Below are positions 25,757 to 34,780 of a DNA stretch of 64,000 bases, in pieces; the stretch's first letter is position 1, and each line of letters starts with the position of its first letter. Below the pieces are notes generated by a model that searched no databases, had not been told where the DNA came from, and saw nothing but the letters and a program-made list of their open reading frames with translations. Both the position numbers and the translations under genes were made by a program. The stretch comes from Taishania sp965247975 (lineage in GTDB: Bacteria; Bacteroidota; Bacteroidia; Flavobacteriales_D; Crocinitomicaceae), in NCBI GenBank assembly GCA_965247975.1, contig OZ252050.1:3968001-4032000 (forward strand), in the 5' to 3' direction.

Positions 25757-26184
25757 TGCGGGTATTAGTACTATTTATTTCAACCATTTTCATTTTATCT
25801 GCTTGCGGTGAATCGGTAAAAGAAACGCCTAAAAAAGAAAAAAAGAAATTTGAAATGTACCGTTATTCTCAGATGGCGGCTTTAATGCGTCAGATGTATT
25901 CCATCAACGAAGAACTCAAAACGCGCATCGAAAAAGGCGAAGATTTAGGAACTTTTCCAACCGAATTTGAGCAAATTCTACATGCTGAAATGACCAAAAA
26001 GCAAAAGCACGACGATTTTTTCAAAAAACACGCCAACCTTTTCTTGGAATCGCAACGAAATATTTATGCTAATCCAAAAGATGCGAAAGCGCTTTACAAC
26101 ATTTCGATCAATTCTTGCGTAGAATGTCACCAGACGAAATGTCCTGGCCCAATTGCTAAAATCAAGCATTTGGAGTTGAAATAA
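25756..26184 (+). CDS. Lipoprotein with C-terminal CxxCH haem site (cytochrome c'-like)
   Basis: The 142-residue protein has a lipoprotein signal (MRVLVLFISTIFILSACGES; lipobox LSAC). The mature chain is largely helical (RYSQMAALMRQMYSINEELK and on) and ends with SCVECHQTKCPGPIAKIKHL, in which CVECH is a c-type haem attachment motif. A helical bundle with a C-terminal CxxCH is the layout of cytochrome c' proteins. It should be a haem protein tethered to the periplasmic face of a membrane. Its ATG overlaps the stop of the DUF4920 lipoprotein gene by one base. Ligand or electron partner is unknown. Confidence 0.8.
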   Translation: MRVLVLFISTIFILSACGESVKETPKKEKKKFEMYRYSQMAALMRQMYSINEELKTRIEKGEDLGTFPTEFEQILHAEMTKKQKHDDFFKKHANLFLESQRNIYANPKDAKALYNISINSCVECHQTKCPGPIAKIKHLELK

Positions 26185-26207
26185 ATGTTAAGAATTGCAT
26201 TCGAAAT

Positions 26208-26969
26208 TTAGCGCAAACAAAAGCCTAAAACCGCGTCAATAAATTCTTCCGGAGCTTCTGCATGCACCCAATGACCAGCATTTGGAATAGTAACAAATTC
26301 GGAATCTGGAAACTGGTTTTCTATTTCGTGAAAATCTTCGTCCAACACATAATTTGACATTTCACCACGAATGAAAAGCGTTGGGACAAACGATTCTCCT
26401 TTTGGCAAAGCACTTATGATGTTCGGTAATTCACGTTCGAGAACAGGAATATTCATTCTCCAAGCCATTTTACCTTTCTCTTTCCAATAGATGTTTTTCA
26501 ATAAAAATTGTCGTACCCCGTCAGAATCTATGTGTTTTGCCAATTGTTTTTCGGCCTCTGAGCGAGCAGTTAATATTGTTAAATTAATGGAATTCAATCC
26601 TTCTAGGATATGGTCGTGATGCATGGGATAGGCCTTTACTCCCATATCTACAACAATCAATTTTTCAAGTAAATCGGGGAATTTTTGAGCAAAAAGCATT
26701 GCCGTCTTGCCTCCCATGGAATGTCCTAATAAAACGACATTTTCCAATTGTAAATCATCAAAAAGTTCTTTGAGATCGGAAACCATGAGATCATACGAAA
26801 AATCATCACTCCAATCTGAATGACCGTGATTTCTTAAATCAACGAGAATAACGCGATAATAAGAAGCTAATTTCTTTGCATGCGTTTGCCAATTATCCGA
26901 AAATCCAAACAACCCATGTAAAATAACAAAAGGCTTTCCTTCGCCAAGTTCACGATAATGAAGTTTCAT
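26208..26969 (-). CDS. Alpha/beta hydrolase (YbfF-like esterase)
   Basis: The 253-residue protein has the alpha/beta hydrolase fold. The oxyanion segment is VILHGLFGFSDNW (residues 15-27), followed by VILVDLRNHGHSDW, the nucleophile elbow LLGHSMGGKTAML (Ser about 97), and the catalytic histidine in NAGHWVHAEAPEEF near the C-terminus. Length and motif order match the E. coli esterase YbfF group, which acts on short-chain acyl esters, including acyl-CoA in vitro. No signal peptide, so cytoplasmic. It stands alone between convergent and same-strand genes with gaps of 24 and 69 bases. Confidence 0.9.
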   Translation of the reverse strand: MKLHYRELGEGKPFVILHGLFGFSDNWQTHAKKLASYYRVILVDLRNHGHSDWSDDFSYDLMVSDLKELFDDLQLENVVLLGHSMGGKTAMLFAQKFPDLLEKLIVVDMGVKAYPMHHDHILEGLNSINLTILTARSEAEKQLAKHIDSDGVRQFLLKNIYWKEKGKMAWRMNIPVLERELPNIISALPKGESFVPTLFIRGEMSNYVLDEDFHEIENQFPDSEFVTIPNAGHWVHAEAPEEFIDAVLGFCLR

Positions 26970-27038
26970 TGCCTTTTTTAGGTCAAATTTAAAGAAAGAA
27001 TTTCGTTGGAGAAAAGCGAAAAAAAATCCGATTGTCGA

Positions 27039-27566
27039 TTAAAGCACTACAGACTTAAATAAATCGATCAAATTTGGTAATTCCATGCTTGGACTTTCAA
27101 CGCAAACCTCAGCTGTTTCTACTTTGTAAACCACTTTCGATGGTGTATTCGTATCCGCTTTCACATCTACTTCGTAAGCTTCCGAGCTTGTTTCACCAAC
27201 AGTAAATTGATGCTCGTTAATTGTTGTGACAATACTTTTAATTTTTCCAACATTGATTTTCTCTTTGTCGAAATACACTTTCGCAATATTCGTTGCTTTG
27301 TCCATGTCAAAATCCACAAATTCCACACGCGAAACGGCTCCTGTTTCTATTAATGCTTCTCGGATTGACCCACCACAAGCCATTTCACAAGACATTCCTG
27401 TTACTTCCATTTTCAAAACACGATTCGCCACAACATTCACTTGCTGGTTGGCATCTTGAGAACTTTCAACTGTTTTTTTAACTTCACTTGTTACTTTTTC
27501 GTCCTTTGAATCTGAACATGCAATGAACAGTGAGCTGCCGAATATTAAAATTGCTAAGTACTTCAT
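27039..27566 (-). CDS. Lipoprotein with heavy-metal-associated (HMA-like) domain
   Basis: The 175-residue protein has a lipoprotein signal (MKYLAILIFGSSLFIACSDS). Residues about 48-122 resemble a heavy-metal-associated domain: VLKMEVTGMSCEMACGGSIR, a beta-alpha-beta-beta-alpha-beta pattern and VGKIKSIVTTINEHQFTV. The usual GMTCxxC site reads GMSCEMAC here, so the two cysteines are separated by three residues, not two, which would alter metal geometry. It is probably a periplasm-facing metal-binding lipoprotein (copper or a related ion is only a guess). A TAATTTTG -7-like box lies upstream at 27592-27599 on the minus strand. Confidence 0.82.
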   Translation of the reverse strand: MKYLAILIFGSSLFIACSDSKDEKVTSEVKKTVESSQDANQQVNVVANRVLKMEVTGMSCEMACGGSIREALIETGAVSRVEFVDFDMDKATNIAKVYFDKEKINVGKIKSIVTTINEHQFTVGETSSEAYEVDVKADTNTPSKVVYKVETAEVCVESPSMELPNLIDLFKSVVL

Positions 27567-27793
27567 GGCGGTATTTTTGAAATGTATCTCCCAAAATTAC
27601 ACAATATGTGAAACTGAAAGTGAGAATTTTTGTTAAAAAACAATTACTGATTTTATTTGGAAATTGATTCAAGGAAGTGCTCAGTACAAATTTTGTATTT
27701 TTGTACGAAATCTAAACAAGTTTGAAAGACTCCGATTAGAGCAACTAAATGAATTTTCATTTTTTAATGCAACGCAAATAACACAATTTTAGC

Positions 27794-28408
27794 ATGAAAA
27801 TAAAAGAAGCCACATTCGTCGTTTCAAATACAGAATATAAAAAATGTCCGGAAGAAGATCTTCCAGAATACGCATTTATTGGACGTTCCAATGTTGGTAA
27901 GTCATCGTTGATCAATATGTTGACCGAGCATAAAAAATTGGCTAAAACCTCTGGTAAACCTGGGAAAACTCAATTGATTAATCACTTTTTAATCGATCAA
28001 AAATGGTTTTTGGTTGATTTACCTGGTTATGGTTATGCGAAAGTATCGAAGACCGCAAGAGCAAGTTTTGAGAAATTCATTTCCGATTATTTGATTAACC
28101 GCAAGCAATTGGTCACTGTTTTTGTTTTGCTCGATTCGCGTCTTGAACCACAAGCCATCGACCTTGAATTTATGAACTGGTGCGGTGAAAAAGAAATTTC
28201 ATTCTCTATGGTATTCACAAAAATCGACAAATTATCGTCAACCGCCTTGCAAAAGAATTTAGCGAAATACAAGAAAGAAATGATCAAGTATTGGGCTGAA
28301 TTACCTCCTGTTTTTACAACTTCGGCTGAATCTGGATTTGGACGCGAAAAGATATTAAACTACATCGGCAGTTTGAACGAAGCCATCGAAAAATCAAAAA
28401 AGAAATGA
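27794..28408 (+). CDS. engB: Ribosome biogenesis GTPase EngB (YihA/YsxC)
   Basis: The 204-residue TRAFAC-class GTPase has all G motifs: G1 FIGRSNVGKSSLIN, G2/G3 region TSGKPGKTQLIN and VDLPGYGYAKVS, G4 FTKIDKLS and G5 TSAESGFG. EngB binds the large ribosomal subunit during its assembly and is essential in many bacteria. The length is normal. A -7-like TATTTTTG stands at 27696-27703. It is not obviously co-transcribed with the following MBL-rhodanese gene, 72 bases downstream. Confidence 0.95.
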   Translation: MKIKEATFVVSNTEYKKCPEEDLPEYAFIGRSNVGKSSLINMLTEHKKLAKTSGKPGKTQLINHFLIDQKWFLVDLPGYGYAKVSKTARASFEKFISDYLINRKQLVTVFVLLDSRLEPQAIDLEFMNWCGEKEISFSMVFTKIDKLSSTALQKNLAKYKKEMIKYWAELPPVFTTSAESGFGREKILNYIGSLNEAIEKSKKK

Positions 28409-28480
28409 AAATTATGTAACTTAGGTTGCGTTTAATAATTGGGGGAGTAACGAAATTTGCCCCTTTTTAAAGTTTGAAAA

Positions 28481-29869
28481 ATGAAAATAGAACAATTATA
28501 TACAAAGTGTTTGGCTCAAGGAGCATACTATATTGAAAGTAATGGTGAAGTGGCTATCATTGATCCACTTCGAGAAACAGCGCCTTATGTCGAAATGGCA
28601 ACTGCGAATCACGCTGCCATTAAATACATTTTTGAAACGCATTTTCATGCAGATTTTGTTTCTGGTCATGTTGACTTAGCGAAAAAAACAGGAGCTGAAA
28701 TTGTTTATGGTCCAACAGCCAATCCTGCATTTGATTTTATATCTGCGAAAGATAATGAGGAATTCAAAGTAGGTAATTTAACGATAAAAGTGCTTCACAC
28801 GCCTGGTCATACACCAGAATCGGTTTGTTTTTTACTTATCGATGAAGGAGGAAAAGAACTGGCTATTTTTACAGGTGACACCTTGTTTTTAGGCGATGTT
28901 GGTCGACCAGATTTAGCAATCAAAAGCGACTTGACGCAAGAAGATTTGGCGGGAATGCTGTTTGATTCTTTGCGTAATCGAATCATGACTTTACCTGATG
29001 AATTGGTTGTTTATCCAGGGCATGGTGCTGGTTCATCGTGCGGGAAAAACATGAGCTCAGAAACGGTGGACACACTTGGAAACCAGAAAAAAACAAATTA
29101 TGCGCTTCGTCATGATATGTCCAAAGAGGAATTCGTCAAAGAAGTGACCACTGGAATTTTGCCTCCGCCTCAGTATTTCCCCAAAAATGCGATGATGAAT
29201 AAAATGGGCTATGATTCAATCGATGATGTGATGATGAAAGGCACAAAAGCACTAAGTTTAGATGAATTTAAATCAGAAATTGAAGCGGGAGCATTGATTT
29301 TGGATGTTCGTACGCAAGGAGAATTCATCCAAGGATTTATTCCAAATTCACTTTTCATCGGACTAAATGGAACATTTGCCATGTGGGTTGGTGCGCTCAT
29401 TGAAGACATTCATCAAAAAATTGTGTTAATTGCTCCTGAAGGAAAAGAAGAAGAAGCTGTGTTGCGACTTGCCCGCGTTGGATATGACCATACTGTTGGT
29501 TATTTGAAAAATGGCATTAAAGCGTGGGACGAATCTTTATCTACCATTCACAGCGTTTCAGCGGAAGAAGTGGCAAAAAATGCCGATGAATTGCACATTG
29601 TTGATGTACGCAAACCGGGAGAATATGATTCTGAACATGTGAAAAATGCTACTCACTATGCGCTCGATTACATGAACGACAGTTTGAATAAATTGGATAA
29701 AAACATCGAATATCATGTGCATTGTGCGGGAGGTTATCGTTCAGTGATTGCAATTTCGCTTTTAATGCGCAATGGATATACAAAATTGGTGGATATCGCT
29801 GGTGGATTTGCGGCACTCAAAAACACGGACATTCCAAAATCTAATTGGGTTTGTCCGTCTACACTTTGA
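28481..29869 (+). CDS. MBL-fold hydrolase fused to two rhodanese domains (persulfide dioxygenase-like)
   Basis: The protein has 462 residues. The N-terminal metallo-beta-lactamase domain (1-235) carries the metal motif THFHADFVSGH (53-63), LHTPGHTPESV, FTGDTLFLGDVGRPDL and YPGHGAGSSCG, as in ETHE1-type persulfide dioxygenases. Two rhodanese-like domains follow. The first (about 258-345) has IAPEGKEEEA where the active cysteine loop should be, so it is probably inactive. The second (about 368-458) has the cysteine loop VHCAGGYRS and should be active in sulfur transfer. The protein probably oxidises glutathione- or protein-bound persulfide and handles sulfane sulfur in the cytoplasm. No partner genes are adjacent. 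Confidence 0.92.
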   Translation: MKIEQLYTKCLAQGAYYIESNGEVAIIDPLRETAPYVEMATANHAAIKYIFETHFHADFVSGHVDLAKKTGAEIVYGPTANPAFDFISAKDNEEFKVGNLTIKVLHTPGHTPESVCFLLIDEGGKELAIFTGDTLFLGDVGRPDLAIKSDLTQEDLAGMLFDSLRNRIMTLPDELVVYPGHGAGSSCGKNMSSETVDTLGNQKKTNYALRHDMSKEEFVKEVTTGILPPPQYFPKNAMMNKMGYDSIDDVMMKGTKALSLDEFKSEIEAGALILDVRTQGEFIQGFIPNSLFIGLNGTFAMWVGALIEDIHQKIVLIAPEGKEEEAVLRLARVGYDHTVGYLKNGIKAWDESLSTIHSVSAEEVAKNADELHIVDVRKPGEYDSEHVKNATHYALDYMNDSLNKLDKNIEYHVHCAGGYRSVIAISLLMRNGYTKLVDIAGGFAALKNTDIPKSNWVCPSTL

Positions 29870-30176
29870 TTTTTGAATTTGATTTATTAAGGATTTCCTT
29901 GAATTAACACTCAATCAACACGTTGTTATTCAGACTATTAATTCGATTATCCGTTTCTTTACCCTAAAAAGAAATTTAGTCCCTTTTTGGCTGATATTTT
30001 TGGGGAAATTCATTGAATTGCGCTCGAAAACCCAACAATCTATCACCTTTTGAAGGCAAGGGTAAACATGCGGATAATCATAAAAAAAAAGGCTATCTCA
30101 TCTGAGACAGCCCCTTTAATCATTCTAATTCTATTTCGATTTAACACGTTTGATTTTCAAACAAATACGTGCAAAT
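29870..30176. other. Gene-free stretch with infB terminator
   Basis: 307 bases separate the convergent MBL-rhodanese gene and infB. Apart from the minus-strand terminator near its right end I see no gene, repeat or RNA in it. Sequence is AT-rich with short T runs. Confidence 0.7.
30082..30113 (-). terminator. Intrinsic terminator of the rimP-nusA-infB operon
   Basis: On the minus strand GGCTGTCTCAGATGAGATAGCC forms a stem (GGCT-TCTC with GAGA-AGCC, one mismatch) followed by nine T (complement of 30082-30090). It stands about 65 bases past the infB stop and is the expected end of the operon transcript. Confidence 0.8.
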
Positions 30177-32936
30177 TTAGAGTTTACGTGCTACTTCCAC
30201 TTCTTCGTAAGCTTCAACAACGTCACCAATTTTAATATCGTTGAACTTATCGATATTCAAACCACCTTCGTAGTTATTTTTCACCTCTTTTACATCGTCT
30301 TTGAAGCGTTTCAAAGATCCAAGCATTCCTGAGTGAATCACAATTCCGTCACGAATGACACGCACTTTGGAAGTTCTTTTGATGATTCCATCAGATACAT
30401 AAATTCCGGCGATTGTTCCAACTTTCGTGATTTCATATACCTCACGTACTTCAGCTGTACCAACCACTTTTTCTTCAATGTCTGGTGACAACATTCCTTC
30501 CATCGCAGCTTTGATTTCATCAATTGCTTTGTAGATGACAGAATATAATCGGATATCGATTTGCTCTGATTCAGCCAATTTACGCGCTTGAACCACAGGT
30601 CGAACTTGGAATCCAATGATAATTGCATCCGATGCCGAAGCCAAGTTAACGTCAGCCTCAGAAATCGCACCGACACCTTTGTGTACGATATTGATTTGAA
30701 TTTCTTCCGTCGATAATTTCAAGAGTGAATCAGACAATGCCTCAACAGAACCATCCACGTCACCTTTCACAATGATATTCAACTCCTTGAAGTCGCCAAT
30801 CGCCAATCGACGACCAATTTCATCCAAGGTAATGTGTTTCGTAGTTCGAAGACCTTGTTCACGGTACAACTGCTCACGTTTCGTTGCAATTGATTTCGCT
30901 TCACGCTCATCATCCATGACGTTGAACTTATCACCCGCATTTGGCGCGCCATTGATTCCTAGAACGGAAACAGGTTTTGATGGTCCTGCTTCTTTTACCG
31001 GAACTCCATGTTCATCATGCATTGCTCTTACTCTACCGTGATTTCGACCTACAAGGACAACATCACCAATTTTCATGGTACCAGATTCAACGAGCATATT
31101 TGTAACATAACCTTTTCCTTTATCCAAAGAAGACTCGATTACAACACCAACTGCATTTTTATTTGGATTCGCTTTAAGATTTAACATCTCAGCCTCCAAA
31201 ATAACTTTCTCAAGCAACAAGTCAATATTAACGTTTTGTTTCGCTGAAATTTCTTGTGCTTGGTGTTTTCCACCCCATTCTTCCAACAAGATATTCATGG
31301 CAGAAAGTTGTTCGCGGATTCTATCTGGATTTGCTCCAGCTTTATCAATTTTATTGATTGCAAAAACCATCGGTACACCCGCCGCTTGCGCATGCGAGAT
31401 TGCTTCTTTGGTTTGTGGCATGACGTCATCATCCGCTGCGACAATTATAATCGCAACATCGGTTACTTGAGCACCACGTGCACGCATCGCTGTAAAGGCT
31501 TCGTGACCTGGAGTATCCAAGAATGTCAATTTCTTGCCATCCTTCAAAGTCACTGAATAAGCACCGATGTGTTGTGTAATTCCTCCGGCCTCGCCTTCAA
31601 TAACGTTTTCATTTCGGATTTTATCAAGTAAGGAAGTTTTACCATGATCTACGTGTCCCATTACCGTAATAATCGGTGGACGATCAATTAAATCTTCCTC
31701 TTTATCAATTACAACAGGAATCGCGTCTTGCAATTCAGCACTAACGAATTCTGCCTCATAACCAAAATCTTCTGCAATGATTTGAATGGTTTCTGCATCC
31801 AAACGTTGATTGATGGAAGCAAAAATACCTAAGGACATACAGGCTCCAATTACTTGGGTTGGCTGAATGTTCATCATCGAAGCAAGTTCAGAAACCGTAA
31901 CGAATTCCGTTAGCTTCAATATTCTTGAACCTAATTCTGCTGCGATGTCTTCTTCTTCACGACGCATTGCACGATCATCTCGTTTAGCACGTCTATTTTT
32001 TGCACCTTTTGATTTACCACCTTTGTTTGATAAACGAGCAAGTGTGTCTTTGATCTCTTTTTGGATATCTTGTTGTGTAATTTCTGGTTTTGGAGCACGG
32101 TTATTGCCCGGTGCGCCTGGTTTTTTGAAATTACTTCTGTTATCCGTATTATTTGCTGCACCTTGTTGTTGTTGCGTTGCTTGTTTGGCAACATCAATTT
32201 TCTTGATGCGTTTACGTTTTTTGCGGTCTGCAGCACTCACATGCGGTGTGCGTGGTTTTTCAACTGGTAATTCAATCTTTCCAACTACTGTTGGTCCAGT
32301 TAAAACTTTTCGCTCGAAACGAATTGTTTCTATTTCTTCAGGAGCTTCTTTTGCCGGTTCGGCAGCCGCTACTTCTTTCGTTTCCTCTTCTTTTTCAGTT
32401 ACTTTGACAACAACTGGAGGCGCTTGTTTCGCTTTTTCAGATTCTTGCGCTTTTTCCTCTTTGGTCTTTTTGTCAGGACGCATTTTAGAATTAATCGCAT
32501 CCAAGTCAATTTTTCCAATGACTTGAACTTTGAGATCACCTTCACCAATTTCCTTCACTTCTGAAACAGGCTCAACAACTGGTTCAACCGCCACTGGTTC
32601 AACTGGAGCTGTTTCAACTACTGGCTCAACTGGTTTTGGTGTTTCAACAACTGGAGCAGGTTCAGGTTTTACAACCACTTCTTCCTCTTCGCGCGTGTCT
32701 TTGAGCGAAATTGTTTCTCTTCTCTCGCGACGAACTGTTGTTGTTTTCGATTTTTCTTTCAAATCGTGATCGGCTGCAAACTCTTGTCGCAAAAGGTCAT
32801 AGTGATGCTCCTCCAATTTTGTGTTTGGATTAGCATCAATTTTCAATCCCTTTGAGTCTAAAAACTCAACGAGTGTTGAAAGTCCTACGTTTAATTCCCC
32901 TGCTGCTTTGCCGAGTCTTATTGGTTTTCCCGCCAT
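30177..32936 (-). CDS. infB: Translation initiation factor IF-2
   Basis: The 919-residue GTPase positions initiator tRNA on the ribosome. An IF2N helical module starts the protein (RLGKAAGELNVGLSTLVEFL). A long charged linker rich in Pro, Val, Glu and Lys (about 75-340, for example PKPVEPVVETAPVEPVAVEP) follows, then a second IF2N-like module. The G domain has VMGHVDHGKTSLLDKIR, DTPGHEAFTAMRARG and NKIDKAGANPDRI; domains II to IV follow (CATEGORY: beta barrel, then VKGDVDGSVEALSD, and the C-terminal barrel ending EAYEEVEVARKL). It lies 66 bases downstream of nusA in the rimP-nusA-infB operon and is followed by a strong terminator. Confidence 0.97.
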   Translation of the reverse strand: MAGKPIRLGKAAGELNVGLSTLVEFLDSKGLKIDANPNTKLEEHHYDLLRQEFAADHDLKEKSKTTTVRRERRETISLKDTREEEEVVVKPEPAPVVETPKPVEPVVETAPVEPVAVEPVVEPVSEVKEIGEGDLKVQVIGKIDLDAINSKMRPDKKTKEEKAQESEKAKQAPPVVVKVTEKEEETKEVAAAEPAKEAPEEIETIRFERKVLTGPTVVGKIELPVEKPRTPHVSAADRKKRKRIKKIDVAKQATQQQQGAANNTDNRSNFKKPGAPGNNRAPKPEITQQDIQKEIKDTLARLSNKGGKSKGAKNRRAKRDDRAMRREEEDIAAELGSRILKLTEFVTVSELASMMNIQPTQVIGACMSLGIFASINQRLDAETIQIIAEDFGYEAEFVSAELQDAIPVVIDKEEDLIDRPPIITVMGHVDHGKTSLLDKIRNENVIEGEAGGITQHIGAYSVTLKDGKKLTFLDTPGHEAFTAMRARGAQVTDVAIIIVAADDDVMPQTKEAISHAQAAGVPMVFAINKIDKAGANPDRIREQLSAMNILLEEWGGKHQAQEISAKQNVNIDLLLEKVILEAEMLNLKANPNKNAVGVVIESSLDKGKGYVTNMLVESGTMKIGDVVLVGRNHGRVRAMHDEHGVPVKEAGPSKPVSVLGINGAPNAGDKFNVMDDEREAKSIATKREQLYREQGLRTTKHITLDEIGRRLAIGDFKELNIIVKGDVDGSVEALSDSLLKLSTEEIQINIVHKGVGAISEADVNLASASDAIIIGFQVRPVVQARKLAESEQIDIRLYSVIYKAIDEIKAAMEGMLSPDIEEKVVGTAEVREVYEITKVGTIAGIYVSDGIIKRTSKVRVIRDGIVIHSGMLGSLKRFKDDVKEVKNNYEGGLNIDKFNDIKIGDVVEAYEEVEVARKL

Positions 32937-33002
32937 AAATCTGTGCGTCCTTTTTTACTTATTTTCTTTAAAATTTGTTTAAATATACTTTTTGTGCTTC
33001 AA

Positions 33003-34238
33003 TTATTCAAACTCAGCACTCAATATTTTAAACACTTCTTGAATTGTTTCCTCTTCCAAATCTGTTCTTTGCGCCAAATCGCTCACGCTAATTTCCAACA
33101 CAGACTTCGCAGTATCACAACCAATTGCTTTCAATTCGTCGATAATCCAGCTATCGATTTCATCTGCAAATTCTTCTAAATCAACATCTTCTACGTCTAC
33201 TTCACCTTCACGGTAAACATCCAATTCGTAACCTGTTAATTTTCCTGCCAATTTAATATTATGTCCTCCTTTACCAATGGCCAAAGAAACTTGGTCTGGG
33301 CGAAGATACACTCGCGCTCTACCTGTTTCTTCTACCAATTCGATGGAGGAAATTTTTGCTGGAGACAATGCTCGTTGGATAAACAATTGTGAATTTGACG
33401 TGAAATTGATAACATCAATGTTCTCGTTACGCAACTCACGAACAATTCCATGAATACGTGATCCTTTCATTCCAACACATGCTCCAACTGGATCTACGCG
33501 GTCATCGTAAGATTCTACGGCAACTTTCGCGCGCTCACCTGGCTCACGTACAATACGTTTGATGGTAATCAATCCGTCAAATACCTCTGGAACTTCTAAT
33601 TCGAACAAACGCTCAAGGAATTCAGGAGCTGTACGAGAAAGAATAATCACTGGGCTTGCATTACGCATATCTACTTTTGCAACAACCGCACGAACAGATT
33701 CTCCTTTTTTGAAATAATCTGATGGAATTTGTTCCGATTTAGGCAACAACAATTCGTTTCCTTCGTCGTCCAAAATCATAATTTCTTTCTTCCAAACTTG
33801 GTAAACCTCACCTGTAACGATTTCACCAATACGCTCTTTGTAAATTTTGTAGAGATTATCTTTCTCCAATTCCATGATGCGTGAAATCAAATTTTGACGT
33901 AGCGATAAAATATTTCTACGACCAAAATCCGCGAATTTGAATTCTTCTGTTACTTCTTCACCAATTTCGAAATCTGGTTCAATTTTAATAGCATCCGAAT
34001 AAGCAATTTCTGTATTTGGATCTTCTACCTCTCCATCGTCAACGATTTCTTTGTTTAAGAAAATCTGAACGTCCCCTTTATCAATATTTACAACGATGTC
34101 GATATGTTCATCGGTATTGAATTTTTTCTTTAACATCGCACGGAAAACATCTTCCAATACATGTTGCATTGTTTGCTTGTCAATGCTTTTTAATTCTTTG
34201 AACTCCGAAAACGAATCAACTAGTTCTGCACTATTCAT
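33003..34238 (-). CDS. nusA: Transcription termination/antitermination factor NusA
   Basis: The 411-residue protein binds RNA polymerase and RNA and modulates pausing, termination and antitermination. The N-terminal domain (1-125) is followed by an S1 domain (about 130-200, GEVYQVWKKEIMILDDEGNE) and two KH domains (GACVGMKGSRIHGIVRELRN; LAIGKGGHNIKLAGKLTGYE). The C-terminal segment is acidic (DVDLEEFADEIDSWIIDELK) and ends in a helix-hairpin; the E. coli-type AR2 repeats are absent, as usual in this phylum. It follows rimP with a six-base gap and precedes infB. Confidence 0.97.
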   Translation of the reverse strand: MNSAELVDSFSEFKELKSIDKQTMQHVLEDVFRAMLKKKFNTDEHIDIVVNIDKGDVQIFLNKEIVDDGEVEDPNTEIAYSDAIKIEPDFEIGEEVTEEFKFADFGRRNILSLRQNLISRIMELEKDNLYKIYKERIGEIVTGEVYQVWKKEIMILDDEGNELLLPKSEQIPSDYFKKGESVRAVVAKVDMRNASPVIILSRTAPEFLERLFELEVPEVFDGLITIKRIVREPGERAKVAVESYDDRVDPVGACVGMKGSRIHGIVRELRNENIDVINFTSNSQLFIQRALSPAKISSIELVEETGRARVYLRPDQVSLAIGKGGHNIKLAGKLTGYELDVYREGEVDVEDVDLEEFADEIDSWIIDELKAIGCDTAKSVLEISVSDLAQRTDLEEETIQEVFKILSAEFE

Positions 34239-34244
34239 ACTAAC

Positions 34245-34721
34245 CTATTTAAATGATATGACAATTTTTGTTTCTTTGATATCGCTGTAATTCAACGTTT
34301 GTTGCTCAACGATTACTTCTTTTTTCTTTTTTCCTTCTATTTTTTCTTTCCGTGAATTTTCGATCACGAATTGATTTTCATCTGCCTTTATTAACGTGCC
34401 TTCCAACTTGGAGCCATCGTTTAATTTCACTTTTACATCTCTACCAATGTTTTTTACATATTGAGGCAACACGCGAAATGGCTTATCGAGTCCCGCGGAA
34501 GAAACTGTGATTTCAAAATCTTGTTCCTCGCGATCCAAGTTGTGCTCCACATTTCTGGAAACAGACATGCAATCTGAAACTGATACGCTTCCTTCGTGCT
34601 TGTCGATTTCAACCGTAATTACATTCGTTGCAGAGATATTTAATTCAACTACAAATAACCCATTGTCCAATTCGGCAATGCGCTCAGCAATCAATTCTTC
34701 TACTTTTTTTCTATTAATCAT
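34245..34721 (-). CDS. rimP: Ribosome maturation factor RimP
   Basis: The 158-residue protein is needed for 30S subunit maturation. It shows the two-domain RimP pattern: an alpha/beta domain with GLFVVELNISATNVITVEID and SVSDCMSVSRNVEHNLDREE, the conserved ITVSSAGLDKPF segment, and a small Sm-like barrel (GRDVKVKLNDGSKLEGTLIK). It is first in the rimP-nusA-infB operon, the order common in bacteria. A hairpin with a U-rich 3' side lies 12 bases before its ATG, and a -7 box TATATTTG is found about 60 bases upstream. Confidence 0.95.
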   Translation of the reverse strand: MINRKKVEELIAERIAELDNGLFVVELNISATNVITVEIDKHEGSVSVSDCMSVSRNVEHNLDREEQDFEITVSSAGLDKPFRVLPQYVKNIGRDVKVKLNDGSKLEGTLIKADENQFVIENSRKEKIEGKKKKEVIVEQQTLNYSDIKETKIVISFK

Positions 34722-34733
34722 GTAGTTATGAAA

Positions 34734-34755
34734 AGAGGGGACTTTCGTCCCCTCT
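34734..34755 (-). promoter_or_regulatory. Terminator-like hairpin in the rimP leader
   Basis: On the minus strand AGAGGGGAC-GAAA-GTCCCCTCT forms a perfect 9-bp stem with a GNRA-type GAAA loop and is followed by TTTT. It sits 12 bases before the rimP ATG, inside the predicted leader. This may be an attenuator or a translation-control hairpin; the plus-strand reading has no T run to speak of. Confidence 0.65.
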
Positions 34756-34780
34756 CACTTTGTTAATCTTAATTACGGTG

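Noticed and set aside
28440..28472. GGGGG and CCCC followed by T run after engB as a terminator.
   Set aside because: Only four pairs can form at the base and the inside does not pair well, so I do not call it.
31867..32526. Long plus-strand open frame opposite infB.
   Set aside because: It is a shadow of the infB coding strand with low-complexity Ser/Ala-rich translation and no start context or homologue I recognise.
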